A stretch of DNA of 64,000 bases from Diphasiastrum complanatum (GCA_029204225.1 CM055097.1:59586883-59650882), one strand, 5' to 3'; numbered from the stretch's first letter, positions 1-11,253 are shown. The notes: generated from the letters alone by a model not told the origin. Program-made: numbers and translations.

Positions 1-229
1 ATTTTCAACCTTGTTAAAACATCTTGTCTTGTCTTTTTCCGTTCTTGAACCTGAATGAAAGTAAGGTCTTCATCCAGGTATATCTGGGTATCCCGCAATT
101 TTGATCTCTTACCTGGCGCTTCACGACGATGAGATACAGATGTGAAGCGTATTACGAGAGTATTTGGATCCTTCTTAGGACACCACGCATGATGCATACC
201 TTTGTGATGGTGCTAAAGAGTCTCTTCCA

Positions 230-1380
230 AAAACTTCTTAGTAGTCACCATGGGGTGCTCCTATTTTTCTGAAAGCGAAAAAGGATGGAGGTTTCTGATG
301 TGCATGGATTTCAAGGGGTTGAACAAAGTGACTATTAAAAATAAATATCCATTACTCAGGATGGATGACTTTGTAAATCGCTTAGGTGGGACTAACTAAG
401 ATAGATCTCAGGACAGGGTACCATCAGATAAGAATTAAATCAGAAGATGTTCAAATGACTGGATTTCGTACTATATTTGGCCATTATGAATTCTTAGTGT
501 TGCCTTTTGGGTTAACGAATGCTCCAGCAACATTCCAACAAATGATGAACAATTTGTTTCGTCCATATTTTGGGAAGTTTGTGGGAGTGTTTCTAGATGA
601 TATTCTTGTCTATAGTAAGAACTTTGAGAAACACAGAGAGCATTTGAGAACTGTCTTGATGAAACTCCGGTAGGAGTTACTGTACGCTAAAGAATCCAAG
701 TGTTAATTCTTTAGGCATGAGCTGGTTTATCTCGGTCATAAGATCACTACTTATGGGATCAAAATTGACGAGGATAAAGTTAAGAAAGTGGTTGAATGGC
801 CATGCAAGTTAAATCAGTTTTAGGATTTACTATTTTTTTTCGGAGATTTATTCAAGATTATGCTAAAGTAGCAGTGCCACTCAATAATCTGACAAAAGGG
901 ATTGTCAAAAAAAAAGAAAAGAGGAATCAACCTAGTCCGCCTGTTGTATGGAACGAGGAATTGAATCAGTGTTTTGAGAAACGTAAAATTCTGATTGTTT
1001 CAATTCCCATTTTACATATTGCAGATCCAAATTTACCTTACGTTGTTAGAATTGACGCAAGTGATACTACAGTTGGAGCGGTTCTATTACAGAATGATAG
1101 GCCACTAGCAATTGAAAGCAAAAAATCCACTAGTCCTTAGTTGCGTTATACTACACAGGAAAAGAAATTATATGCAATTATTCATGCACTTAAGACCTGA
1201 AAATACTACTTGTATGGTAGTAAGTTTCTAGTCTATACGCATCACCAGCCTCTTAAGTACTTTTGCAATCAACATGATCTTCGGAGTAGGAAAGCCCCAT
1301 GGGCCGAATTAATGCAAGAATTCGATCATGAAATCTGTTATATAAATTTGCAACCAAATTTCCTACAAGCTATCATCTGC
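230..1380 (+). pseudogene. Ty3/gypsy reverse transcriptase-RNase H remnant
   Basis: Decayed pol segment of a Ty3/gypsy LTR retrotransposon. The RT core is open at 386-673 and shows [26 protein letters not shown] and the catalytic [10 protein letters not shown]. Upstream, about 240-385, the RT start is readable (PWGAPIF, then KKDGGF and the [11 protein letters not shown] block) but needs at least one frame change. The connection and RNase H domains are readable at 796-1140 and continue past stops to about 1370 ([37 protein letters not shown]). Integrase and gag are absent. Stops and frame changes show it cannot be functional. Its sequence resembles the RT-RNase H remnant at 43455-44330, so both are probably the same gypsy family (inference). 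Confidence 0.9.
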
Positions 1381-1522
1381 TCATATTGAAAACAGATCTG
1401 CGTTCTAAACTACAGTTCTTGCCATCCGACACTCGTTATTAACAATTTTTTGTCATTTCCACATCTTTTTATCTTTTCCACCATTTTTTCTATTTTTTCG
1501 ACCTTTAACTATCACTGCTAAC

Positions 1523-3152
1523 ATGGCCTCCTCGTCCTCTAAAGACTCTGGCACCAAGCAGGTGATCCAGCGTGAAATATCCTCGGCCACACAAATCTGG
1601 CCCTTACCTTCTAATACTCTAATTCAACCATGTCTTCAGACAACCGGCCCACTTTTTGAGGCAATGAGTTTTTTTTGGCGCTTTTCTATTCTGAGATTAA
1701 CATGGGCCTCGCCCTTCACGCTTACGCCACCTGGGACGCGTCGAAGTCACGCTTCCACTTTCTGTGCCAAGGTACCACATACAAGGCGCTGACCGAGGCC
1801 TCCACAAAGGTGCGGGTCCTTCAATCCGAAGCATCCCAATGGCTTGCTCCCCTCCAGGCGCAACTACAAATTTACGAAGCAGAGAATACGTGCTTGGGGG
1901 CGGAAGTCAAAGCCTTACAAAGTGAAAAGCTTGCCTGGCTAGCTCAACCTGCACCAGGCTCAAGGACGCTCTCTCAATCATAGATGAATCTCTTTAGGCG
2001 TCAGGTGTAGGTATATAGCCAAACATTAAACAACTACCAGGCAGAGTTCGATAAGTACCGGACAAGCGCAACTCACGAGCTCGCATAGGCCAAACAAGCC
2101 CTCAAGGCTTGCCAACAGTACATGGAGAAGAAAACCTAGCCCACCCCCATGGTGATTCCACCGCCATCCATTTTTATGCTGCATAGGCCAGCATGAGCCA
2201 GGACCAAAGCCAACAAGCAGCAGGGGGGTTCAGTCAAGATCAAGGGTCCGAAGGCCAAGACCAAGGACCATCAGATATGGGTGCTGAGACGCGAGACCAA
2301 GGCCAAGACGCAGGCCCAAGCCAAAGCCAAGAGGAAGGACAGGCCTCATCATCTACAGGTTCGTGCACCATATCTGCCAGCCGGGCCTTCCGAAGACCAA
2401 AGTCCGTGGAGGAGAAAATAAATGAATTCCTAGCAAAGTATCCCCACGAGTCATCAAGAGGCGGCTGGCAGATATCTTTTTCAGCTTAGAAAATAAAGGG
2501 CAAGGAGCTACAAGCATTACCCGCCCTCCAACCACAACCAGAGTGGCGTCAACAGCTTTTTGAAAGAGACCTTGCGGCCATCAGGGCCTATGTGACAAGT
2601 CCGTAACAACTACGGGTGAACGCGCACTTCCTGCCATGCACACGACGATCCAAATGGGAGGAATGCGGCACCCCTCTGGACAAGATCACAATTCAAAATT
2701 TCAATTGGCCGAAAATTCCATCAGAGCACGGTTGGGATACAGATGTAGATGCCAGAAGGGCTCTCACCATGTTCGCCAATAAATATTTCAACTGCCCTAA
2801 TCCAACAGTCCGCGCGACAGCCACTTACACCCGGAACTTAGAGCATTTAATGGGGATTGAAACTAAATGGGACAATTTTCTCCCCCCCATATTCTTTGAT
2901 CCTAATAAGGCACTAGCTTCCAACAAAGTCAAAGATCAGCTGCCAATCGCTCGTGTGTATTACCAAGCTGCCTTCCTTGACGATCCCTGGACGCGCAGAT
3001 TCCAAGCGTGGGTCGACCATGACTGGCTGACAGGAGTCCACAAGGCCTTTCACACGCTCAAGGACTTGCAGAAGCTGGACCGTATTAATTTCATTGAAGA
3101 TGTCATAGGCTACCTGATCAACCAAAGACGGGCCAAGAGATACTTGTACTAA
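1523..3152 (+). pseudogene. Unidentified decayed coding region, possibly retroelement-derived
   Basis: A chain of open stretches on one strand (1523-1792, 1675-1983, 2193-2489, 2616-3152) broken by stops and frame changes. I do not recognise the protein. The first part has a heptad-like, coiled-coil-prone stretch rich in A, L, E and Q (about 1790-1975). The middle (2193-2400) is Q/D/G/S-rich with repeated SQ and DQ pairs. The last 178 codons are better conserved-looking and aromatic-rich, with several W residues. Its position between a gypsy pol remnant and an LTR-like block suggests an extra ORF or gag-like part of an LTR element, but that is inference; no protease, RT or integrase motif is present. 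Confidence 0.45.
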
Positions 3153-3249
3153 ATCGGCAGAGTGCCGAGGGACCGGCACTACTTCAAGCCATGGGTCCTG
3201 TTGGGGATATTCTCGAAAAAGTGTAAATAAATAAAATCGTCCAATAAAA

Positions 3250-4060
3250 TGTGTTACGAGGGCATGGCATCCTGCGTGTATAAGCCCATGGCCCAATGAG
3301 CACGCAAGCTAAGTTGTAAATAAAATAATAGGCTTGGGACCTTTGTAAGTAAAATAAAACTTGAGGCCCAAAGTCAATTTTAAACTTAGAGATTACTTTT
3401 TTAGAGTTGGGTCCAATTTGGGACTCACATGAATCTTGTGATTTTCAATGTACTTTTTGTGGACACTTGGATCAAGTTGGGTCCAAGATGAATGGACATG
3501 ATCAATATAAATATTAGCCAATAGGATTTTGGGGCAAGGGCCTTCCCCATTTTATAAAAAGGCACCATTTGTACTCTATTTCCATGCTTAACGAGAAGGA
3601 TGAAACTCTACCAAATTGGAGAGCCAAGCATCCTCATTTGCTAAGCACTCATGCTAATGCTTTTTGTTGTGTGTTTATAATTGTTTCCATTTCTATGTTC
3701 TTGTTTTAATAGTCATGGTCTCTCCAATAGCATGCATCTTGAGCTTTTGAGCTAACCTCCCCCTCAACTCTATCTCTCTCTCTCTCTTTCTCTCTTCTCC
3801 TTCTTCTTTCTCTTCTATTCTATCCTTCCCCTTCACCAACAATCATGATGAAGTTAGTCAGGGGAGTAGAGTTAGTGTGAGTAGTGTTAGTGGAGGTAGA
3901 TATAGATAAAAAGTAGGGAACTAACTAAAATTAGCATCTATGCATAGTTAGGTGCCTATCCAGTGAACTAACCCTTGTTGACAGGCGGGAGGGCTATTAC
4001 AACGTCGGATCGAAGACCCTACAGTGCCACCTGTAGGGCGACGGGTAGGTCCTACCACCT
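3250..4060 (+). mobile_element. LTR-like block A (related to the LTR at 4086-4768)
   Basis: This block shares ordered motifs with the following one: GAGGGCA near the start, CCTGCGTGTATAAG, CCCAATGA, GCCCAAAGTCAA and CTCACATGAATC with a nearby TGTGA. A TATA-like TATAAAAAG occurs at about 3554-3562 and a short CT tract at 3771-3790. No primer site or polypurine tract could be placed at its ends, so the boundaries are approximate. The best reading is a diverged LTR of the same family as block B lying in the same orientation. Confidence 0.5.
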
Positions 4061-4085
4061 ATAGTGTATAATATAAGTAATAACG

Positions 4086-4433
4086 TGTGAGGGCACCGGC
4101 TTCCTGCGTGTATAAGACCGACCCAATGACCACGTAAATCGGATAAATAGAACTTGAATAAAAGGACTATGGGCCTTAGTAGAATAAATTAATTAAAAAG
4201 CCCAAAGTCAAGTTCATAAGGTTCTAAGTTAAAAGGGAATCTCACATGAATCATGTGAGTTTGGCCCTTTTCCTAACGAACCATTAGATTGAAGTTCATT
4301 TAGTTTGAAGAGCTAGGATGCCATTGTAAATAGGCCAATGAGAGACAAGATGGCCCTCCCTCCTCAACTATATAAGGAGGCCATTTTCCATTGTACACAG
4401 CTTCCATTCTTCATAATAAAGCTCTCTTCTTTT

Positions 4434-4530
<97 letters not shown>

Positions 4531-4768
4531 AGGGTGATTGGTGCATAGCTATGGGTAGGCGCACAAGCCCCCATAGCCCCAACCATCCTTGGTGAGCTCT
4601 CTTCTCTCTCTAATCTCTCCCTAGCTCTCTATCTCTCTTTCCTCTCTCCTCTCTCTAAACTCTCTCTCATCACTCCTATCTCTCTACCTCCCTTCTCTCT
4701 CTATTGCTATGTAGGTGCGCACGGGCTGCTCCTAGTGAACGGACCCCTATACTACAACAGACTACAAT
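4086..4768 (+). mobile_element. 5' LTR of an Athila/Tat-type Ty3/gypsy element
   Basis: The block ends directly before a tRNA-Asp primer-binding site and holds a TATA-like CTATATAAGG at about 4369 and an AATAAA at 4415-4420, then a long CT tract. The upstream limit was set where similarity to block A begins and is uncertain by tens of bases. No matching 3' LTR or coding domains of the same element were found downstream in this window, so only the 5' end appears to be present. Confidence 0.6.
4435..4528. repeat. Perfect (CT)n microsatellite inside the LTR
   Basis: About 47 uninterrupted CT units lie just downstream of the LTR TATA-like box and AATAAA. Both strands give long Leu-Ser or Arg-Glu reading frames here, which are compositional artefacts. 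Confidence 0.95.
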
Positions 4769-4786
4769 TGGCGTCGTTGCCGGGGA
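4769..4786 (+). promoter_or_regulatory. Primer-binding site complementary to tRNA-Asp
   Basis: TGGCGTCGTTGCCGGGGA differs by one base from the TGGCGCCGTTGCCGGGGA site known from Athila/Tat gypsy elements. That site is complementary to the 3' end of plant tRNA-Asp(GTC), including CCA. It defines the end of the LTR just upstream. Confidence 0.85.
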
Positions 4787-6080
4787 GCACCAACGTTGCT
4801 CACCGCATAGCTGCCTTTCAAATTATCTTTTCTCCACTCTTTTCTGCTTCCTCCCCCTCACCTCCTCTTTTTCCCATTCTCTTGAATCTTCCATTTCCAT
4901 CAAAAAAACCAAGCTCTCAAGGGATTAGTTTTGTTTTTAATTTTGTAGGCCATATATTGTGTAGTTAATTTTGATTAAGATTTTTCCAAATTGCCCATTG
5001 TTATGACTTTAGTTCGTTTTTTTTTTCTTCTGAAAATTCATTAAAAACTTCCCTTGTTTAAAAAGTGTTTTTAATTTCGATTTGCCGTCATTTATTGAAT
5101 TTCAGTTTTGCTGGAAAATGCATCAGTCCTCTTTTTTTTTTAAAAGAGAAATCCTTTTCTAAACTTCTCTTAACCTTGTTTTCAAAAAAAAAAAAAAACA
5201 AATCTTTCTCTGCTCCGTCCCTGTTGTCTCACGCCCTTCCCTGCCTCGTCCCTCCCATCGCTCCCTTCTCCTCGCTGCCTTCTCGTCCCCTCGCTCCCTT
5301 CCTCCTTGTTGCCTTCCCTTTCTCCTCGCTGCCTTTCCGTCGCCTCGCTGCCTTCCCTCCCTCGCTTGTTGCGCCTGCTCCTCCGCTCCCTCCCACGCTT
5401 GCTGCCCCTTCTCTGCCTGCTCCCTTCCTCTCCCCCTTCTCGCTCCCTGTCCCTCACCTGCTCCTCCACTCCTTTCCTCACCTCTTGCACCTTCCTACAC
5501 CTCGCCTGCTGCTCCTTCCTTGCCTGCTCCCTGCTCTTCCGCTCTCTCTCTCACCTATTGCGATCTCCCTTGTTGCTCCTCCGTCGCCCTACTGCTCCGA
5601 TCCCTGTCCTTCATTTCTTTCCTCCCCCTTCCCCTCAGCTGTCTTCTCTATTCCCTCCCCCTTCCTCTCTGTTGTCCGCTCCCTTCGCCTTCCCTGCCTC
5701 TTGCTGCTCCCTTTTTCTTGCTCTCTTTCCCCGCTGCTCCGCTCCCTTCTCCTTTCTCACGCTGTCCCCATCATGTTGCTCGCCCTCCTCTCTTTGTACA
5801 GCCGCCCCCTCTGTTGACCTGCTTCAACCTCCAACTGACCGCCCTGGCCTACTCCCCCCCCCCTGCCCCCCCCCCCCCCTCCTTCTTTTTCAAAGTACTC
5901 TTTTCTGTTTTTCTAGTCATTTTATTTTTTAAGTTTTCCCTCCCTTCTCATAAGTTACCTAAGTTATTTTTTAAGCTTTTCTTTTTCCCGGTTCTTTAAC
6001 TCTCTTTTACGTTTCTTTCTCAAGCAAGTTTTTTCCCCCTTCGAGTCTCCTCACGTCCTATCGGTTACTTTTCATTTTTT
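4787..6080 (+). mobile_element. Pyrimidine-rich untranslated leader downstream of the primer site
   Basis: Follows the tRNA-Asp primer site and carries no recognisable gag. From about 5190 to 5880 the + strand is almost wholly C and T, built of imperfect TCCCT / CTGCC / GCTCC motifs. The long reading frames in it (for example 5065-5817) are Leu/Ser/Pro-rich products of composition. It is probably the 5' leader of the element whose LTR ends at 4768. Confidence 0.5.
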
Positions 6081-6108
6081 AAGGTATCGTTTTAAAATAA
6101 TAATAAAA

Positions 6109-6430
6109 AATAATAATACGAATTGGGCCATTGGCCTCGTTGGGAAGCGACCCTATCTTTGATAGCTCCTCCCACGACTGTCGAAGGCCTTTTTCTATAA
6201 TAATAAAAAAATAAAAAATAAAAAAAGAATAAATAAATAGAATAATAATAATACGAATTGGGCCATTAGCCTCGTTGGGAAGCGACTCTATCTCTGATAG
6301 CTCCTCTCACAACTGTCGAAGACCCTTTTCTATACAAAATTTTTTTAATAATTTTAGCCCAAGCCTCTTTGGTGAGTGACTTTGTCTTTGATAGACTCCT
6401 CCCAAGACCGCCAAGGCTAAAACAAGGTAT
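6109..6430 (+). repeat. Tandem repeat, unit about 136 bp, 2.5 copies
   Basis: Two well-matched copies begin with CGAATTGGGCCATT at about 6119 and 6255 and run through TCGTTGGGAAGCGAC, GATAGCTCCTC and the TGTCGAAG block, separated by A/T-rich linkers of AATAATAA type. A third, worn copy is at about 6357-6425 (GCCTCTTTGGTGAGTGAC, GATAGACTCCTCCC). This probably belongs to the retrotransposon leader. Confidence 0.8.
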
Positions 6431-6639
6431 GCTTGGTATTGAAAAATCCTTCTATAAACTTGCGGAGAGGTGCCAAAAAGTAGTTTTTGAAGCAAAACTA
6501 ATCCTTTGTCAAAAAACCTACATAGGCGCTTTTCCCTCTCGTGTTGTAGCCAATTGGCGCAACCAAGCTTTCAAGCGCATATCAAGATTATAACCAATAT
6601 GAATGACAAGAGGAAAAGAGAGAAGAGGTGGGAGAAACC

Positions 6640-6695
6640 CAAAGGTTTGTTGCTCTTAGAATGATATGAAACTTCATAGAAGGAACAAACCTTTG
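6640..6695. repeat. Short inverted repeat (12-bp arms)
   Basis: CAAAGGTTTGTT at 6640-6651 is repeated inverted at 6684-6695, leaving a 32-base loop. The surrounding 6430-6850 shows no gene. Confidence 0.6.
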
Positions 6696-6854
6696 TCTCA
6701 ACCATTGGATGTCAAATGGGTGAATCTTGACCGTTCGGTGTAGAGACATTTTGAAAAAAATTCATGCTCAAAGGATTAAAACCTTATAGTGGTACCTTTT
6801 GCAAGTTTGAGTGGCTTATAGCAAGAAGGGGTGACAAAACATTGAATACTACCC

Positions 6855-6856
<2 letters not shown>

Positions 6857-6940
<84 letters not shown>
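6857..6940. repeat. Perfect (GA)n microsatellite
   Basis: About 42 uninterrupted GA units. It is flanked by non-coding sequence with no identified element. Confidence 0.95.
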
Positions 6941-6942
<2 letters not shown>

Positions 6943-7539
6943 CCACCAACCGACCCGCAGTTATTGAATCCCTCGGGGACAGTTAGCTCCTTTATCAATA
7001 ATATGACGGAGTCTGCTCCTTAAATTTTATTTTTTTTTTGAAAGGCATTTGGAAATGTCAATAGACGACATATTATAGAAGCGATAAGGAATATTGAGAT
7101 AAAAATCAATAGATGAATTACATTGCCTGAATAATATAGTATCCACATTTAGGATACTCTTGTATGTGTTTGCCTTAAGTCCTGCACCTTCCCTTAGGAA
7201 AGGATGCAACATACCAAGAGCTCTTGTTAGGAAAATAACAAGGATGCTAAAACAACAATCATGGGCAGTGGTTTTATACGTGAATAATAGATAAGGTAAT
7301 ACCTTGTCATAAGGAGAATCCCAATCATGCTTGATGTTAGGAACATAAGACTAACCAAATATAATATCATAAAAAGAGTTGTGAACAATATTAAATAAAT
7401 GTAGCAAAACCTAAACATAAAACTGCTCCACATGGATAGTCTCAAAAAATCCTATTGCAATAAAGTAAATGTAAAAAATTCTTCCCCTTGTCGCTACTAG
7501 TTCTGAGTTAAAGCCGACCAATTGAATTTGTGATAATCT

Positions 7540-9060
7540 CTTTATTTTTCATTTCCTCGAAACCCTGCATCCATATTAGTCTCTGTAGAAGTTTTACTTT
7601 TTTCGTGGTAAGTCATTTTTTGAGCAGCAACCATGCTTTTCTTTTTCTCTAAAGGTAGTAAATTTCTTGTTATTATTCGAGCCTTGCCTAGAGGGTTGTT
7701 GAGATTGAAAGAGTCATTTCTTTTATTGGTGTTTTGGAAATATTTTATCTTGAAGAATGGAAAAGCTAGGCCTTTTTTGGACATGTTCAATTTCTCGAAT
7801 ATTTTCATCATCACCCAGTTTGGCAAGTAACTTGGTAAAAGGATCTTTGTATAGCTTAATGGAAGCGTTCAGTATGTGTTGGCGAGTGAACAAGAAAGTA
7901 AGGTGGGCTTTGACCCCATTTCTATAGGAAAACACATTGATTTGATTTTGCAGGGAAGCACCGGGAAAGAACTTATTAAGATTTATTCAACATGAACCAA
8001 ACTGCGTGGTCAAGACCAAATAACAGAGGAGTTACACTTGCATTTATCACCACAACGACATTTAAAGAAGGGTCTTTTCCAGTTTTATATGCAGGTTTGA
8101 TGAAGATGGTTTAAATCAATTTCAGAGTGTCCTTTGTCCCTGGCCCAGGTTTGCTTGGAGAACAACATGAAGGTTCAAACTTGTTCATTCGGATGATAGT
8201 GTCAAATGCAATAGGAGTCTCAAGAGAAGAATTTTTATGCAAAGCGGCAAGATTACAAGTTTATACTTCTTTGTCAGTGAGGTGAGTACGCATAATCCAG
8301 AGTTCAGTAGGTAGGGGAATAAGGAAATTCATAGTAGGAAGGTACCAAAGTTTGAAGGAAGTGAGTGCATACTTGCATTCAATAGTGCGGCTGGGAACCA
8401 TAAGGATTTGGCAATTCATAAGCAGAAAGGTCACCAATATCATAAATATCCTGGAGAATAACTCAAGTTGTGACGTGTTATCCTTGTCACAAAGACAGGC
8501 GAGTATGGAGATAAAGGTGCATCAAGGATAGGGGTATTGGCAATCTTAGTGGAAGCAATACCATTTACTTTTTCTAGACACTCGAAAACTTTTTTGATGT
8601 GTGAGTTAAAAAACCTCTCCTCTTTCTAAATTTTTTTTTGCAATCGCAACAATTTTACCAAAAAGGGTTTCCACAGTAGTCAGAGGATCTTTTTTCTTAA
8701 CAAAATCCAAAAATATCTTAACCCGATTCAAAGTACTAAGTAGATCAACAAGACATAGGACCCTATCTTCATATCCAGCAGCAATACAAGTAGCCCCATC
8801 AGTTCCATTAATAAAATCATGTAAAGTAGCGGCCTTCATGCAACATATCAAAGTCTGAACAAAATGGTTAGGAGGAGGAAGGGGCTCCCCATAACCTAAG
8901 GCAACGACATCCTGAAACCAACCTGAGGACTGATCATAAAAAAAGACCTATGTTAGTCGATGAATCATAAATAAAAGGTATATGTTTGATACTACCCCAA
9001 CCAAAGGATAGTCGGATTTACATCCCGAAGATGCAAAGAGAGAATAAAGCATTCACATAG
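7540..9060 (-). pseudogene. Unidentified decayed coding region
   Basis: On the minus strand, open non-repetitive protein-like stretches follow one another: about 8980-8606 (ending ...GKIVAIAKKNLERGEVF, stop at 8606-8608), 8443-8261, about 8240-8000 in other frames, 7935-7723 and 7826-7542. Frame changes and stops separate them. Composition looks like real protein (mixed hydrophobic and charged residues, single Trp and Cys), not simple repeat. I recognise no domain. RT, integrase and transposase motifs are absent. It could be the relic of a mobile-element ORF, of an integrated virus gene, or of a host gene; the sequence alone does not decide. Most of the ORF lengths are too short for a functional protein. 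Confidence 0.4.
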
Positions 9061-9312
9061 TTCCTCTTGCTTAAGCAAGACCAAACCCTTTGAAAATTTT
9101 ATTTATAAGCCAACAAGGTAAAGTTGATAAGTAAAATACAGTACAATAAAGCACCATAAAGCAAAACGTATTTCAAGACATCCAGCTGGTACTTGCCACA
9201 ACACAAAACCACGTGAGTTAGTATGTGTGGAAGATAGGTGTCAACGCTAAATTTCAGTTGTTATCCATGTACAAAATAAGCATTGCTACTTAACTGCTTG
9301 GTTAAAATGAAT

Positions 9313-9468
9313 TATGGATAAGTACATATAATTCAAACGATAAATAAAACATCTACATATGGTTTAATTGTTATGCTCTATTGCCAATCGTATGATAAGA
9401 AGCATCATTTCCTTCATTCACTCTATGAACATGTATGGTTGAAGTGCCATACCTGTATTGAGCTTACG
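9313..9468 (+). repeat. Dispersed 156-bp repeat, inverted copy at 63502-63657
   Basis: By eye this matches the reverse complement of 63502-63657 with about nine differences over 156 bases and no gaps. It is followed at 9609-9636 by GAGTAGGAGTAAGATTAACT and then CCAACA, close to the terminus of the copia LTR at 63122. It is probably part of an interspersed element whose full limits I cannot set. Confidence 0.85.
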
Positions 9469-9639
9469 GTGGTGTGTCGAGTTGATGTCGCTCTGCTTCG
9501 AATATCCATGTATTTATGTAGACTGTTCGAATATGCGAGTAAAAACTGCAGACTATTATAAAGAGTGAATATTTACATGGTTTAGGAGAACTCAAAAGAA
9601 GACTTTTGGTGAGTAGGAGTAAGATTAACTCCAACAGTT

Positions 9640-10305
9640 GTTATGCTCTCAAATTGAGTTGACTCCTACTTTGCTGTCAATGATCCATCATTGGTCGACA
9701 TGTTGGCCTTTGCATTTTAAATGACCATTTTTGTTGGGCATGTGGTTATATGCATGGAACTAAGTTCATTGTCTCAACTCCCCTTGAAGCGTTGACAGTA
9801 TACCACATACATGTAAGGGCTACAAGTGAGCCCTTTTTCCTTTGATAGTGCACTCGGGTTGTGACTAATTTGCACATGAGTGGACACTCATCTTTGCCAT
9901 GTAGGGCCAACTCAAGTGCATATCTAGAATGAAGCTTCATTGCTCTATAGGTTGTGTTGCCACTCCAACTTAAAAGAAATAGGCTTATCATAAAATATAG
10001 TTTCTACTACTAGTCACAAAGTAGGTGTCATTTGAAAGGATGCCCATATATTATTCCCATAGGGGCTAATGGATTGAAAATTCTTACGTTTTACATTTAT
10101 ATACAACTTTTAGGCATATTTGCCCAATGCAATATATATTCCACACACATATGCCCATAGTATTAATAATTTGCTATATATTCATCTACAAGATCCATGA
10201 AGACATAGTCTTGAGAGGGAAATAACAAAACAAAGTGTCATAAGATAATCATCTGATTTTTTTCCCACACAAAGGTCATAAGTACAAATTTTGCTTTCAT
10301 CCATG

Positions 10306-10310
<5 letters not shown>
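9640..10310. other. No recognised feature
   Basis: AT-rich sequence with short open frames only; no transposon domain, RNA gene or repeat was recognised. Confidence 0.5.
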
Positions 10311-10311
<1 letters not shown>

Positions 10312-10384
<73 letters not shown>

Positions 10385-10394
10385 GCGAGCGAGC
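10312..10394. repeat. Compound microsatellite (GT)n(GA)n(GAGC)n
   Basis: About 13 GT units, about 16 GA units, then roughly six GAGC/GCGA units in direct succession. Confidence 0.95.
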
Positions 10395-10679
10395 TTGGTA
10401 ATCAAGATATGCATATTATACACAACTAGACCATTGAGAGAGTTGGCAACAACCACCTCTCTCGATCATTTCTAGTTTTGACAAATTTTCAATCACATGT
10501 GAAATTTTCCAACTTATACTTACTATGGATATGATAGATACAATCATTGATGAACTCTTGATAATCAACGATTGGGCTTGCTCATTTGTCCAAATCTAAC
10601 AATCATAAGTTTCACTTTTAGGTGTTCAATCTTCAATCTTTGAAAAAGTACTTCTTGGACAAATGTGTGCCCAATGACA

Positions 10680-11075
10680 CCGTTGGGTACAATAGTTGGG
10701 TTGTGGGGCACGCAAATGGATGGGGCAAATGAACATGGATCTAGTGTGGGTTGGGTCCAATAGTGAGGCACTGAAATGGAGGTAAAAGAAATAGATGCGG
10801 CAAATGAACATGGATCTAGTGTGAATTTACCCATTAGTTGAGTTGTGAGGCACTCAAATGGAGGTAAAAGAAATGGATGCAGTAAATGAACATGGATCTA
10901 GTGCAAATCCACCAACTAGTGGAGTTGTGAGGCACTAAAATGGAGGTAAAAGAAGTGAATGCGACAAATGTACATGGATCTAGTGTGAATCTACCCAATA
11001 GTTGAGTTGTGAGGCACTCAAATGGAGGTAAAAGAAACGGATGCAGAAATGGATCTAGTGTGAATCCACCCGAAG
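10680..11075 (+). repeat. 82-bp minisatellite, about 4.7 copies
   Basis: The marker ATGGATCTAG recurs at about 10734, 10810, 10892, 10974 and 11049, giving spacings of 76, 82, 82 and 75 bases. Each unit also carries GTTGTGAGGCACT, AATGGAGGTAAAAGAA and a GCAAATGAACATGG-like block. The copies differ by substitutions and small indels, and frames are not preserved, so it is non-coding. It lies about 740 bp upstream of the gene at 11816. Confidence 0.9.
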
Positions 11076-11252
11076 AAAGGAGAGGCTAAGGTGTGGGTCT
11101 CAAGCATGGATGTAAAGTTTTGTTTTTTTTGGGAAAATTTTGAGTGTTGGGTGGGTGGGTCATTAGCGGGGGACGCGGTGCTATCTGACCTTACCGAGAA
11201 TTTAATCTCTCGCTCGCCCCTTTTCCTTTTCTTTTACTTTTGCCATCAAAAG

Positions 11253-11253
11253 C

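Noticed and set aside
4338-4595. Open frames through the CT tract on both strands
   Set aside because: Dinucleotide repeats leave several frames open; the peptides are only Leu-Ser or Arg-Glu repeats.
5065-5817. 250-codon open frame
   Set aside because: Leu/Ser/Pro-rich product of a polypyrimidine tract; the other two frames are equally open, so composition explains it.
7540-9060. Calling the decayed minus-strand region an endogenous virus gene
   Set aside because: No diagnostic viral motif could be recognised; kept as unidentified with a test proposed.
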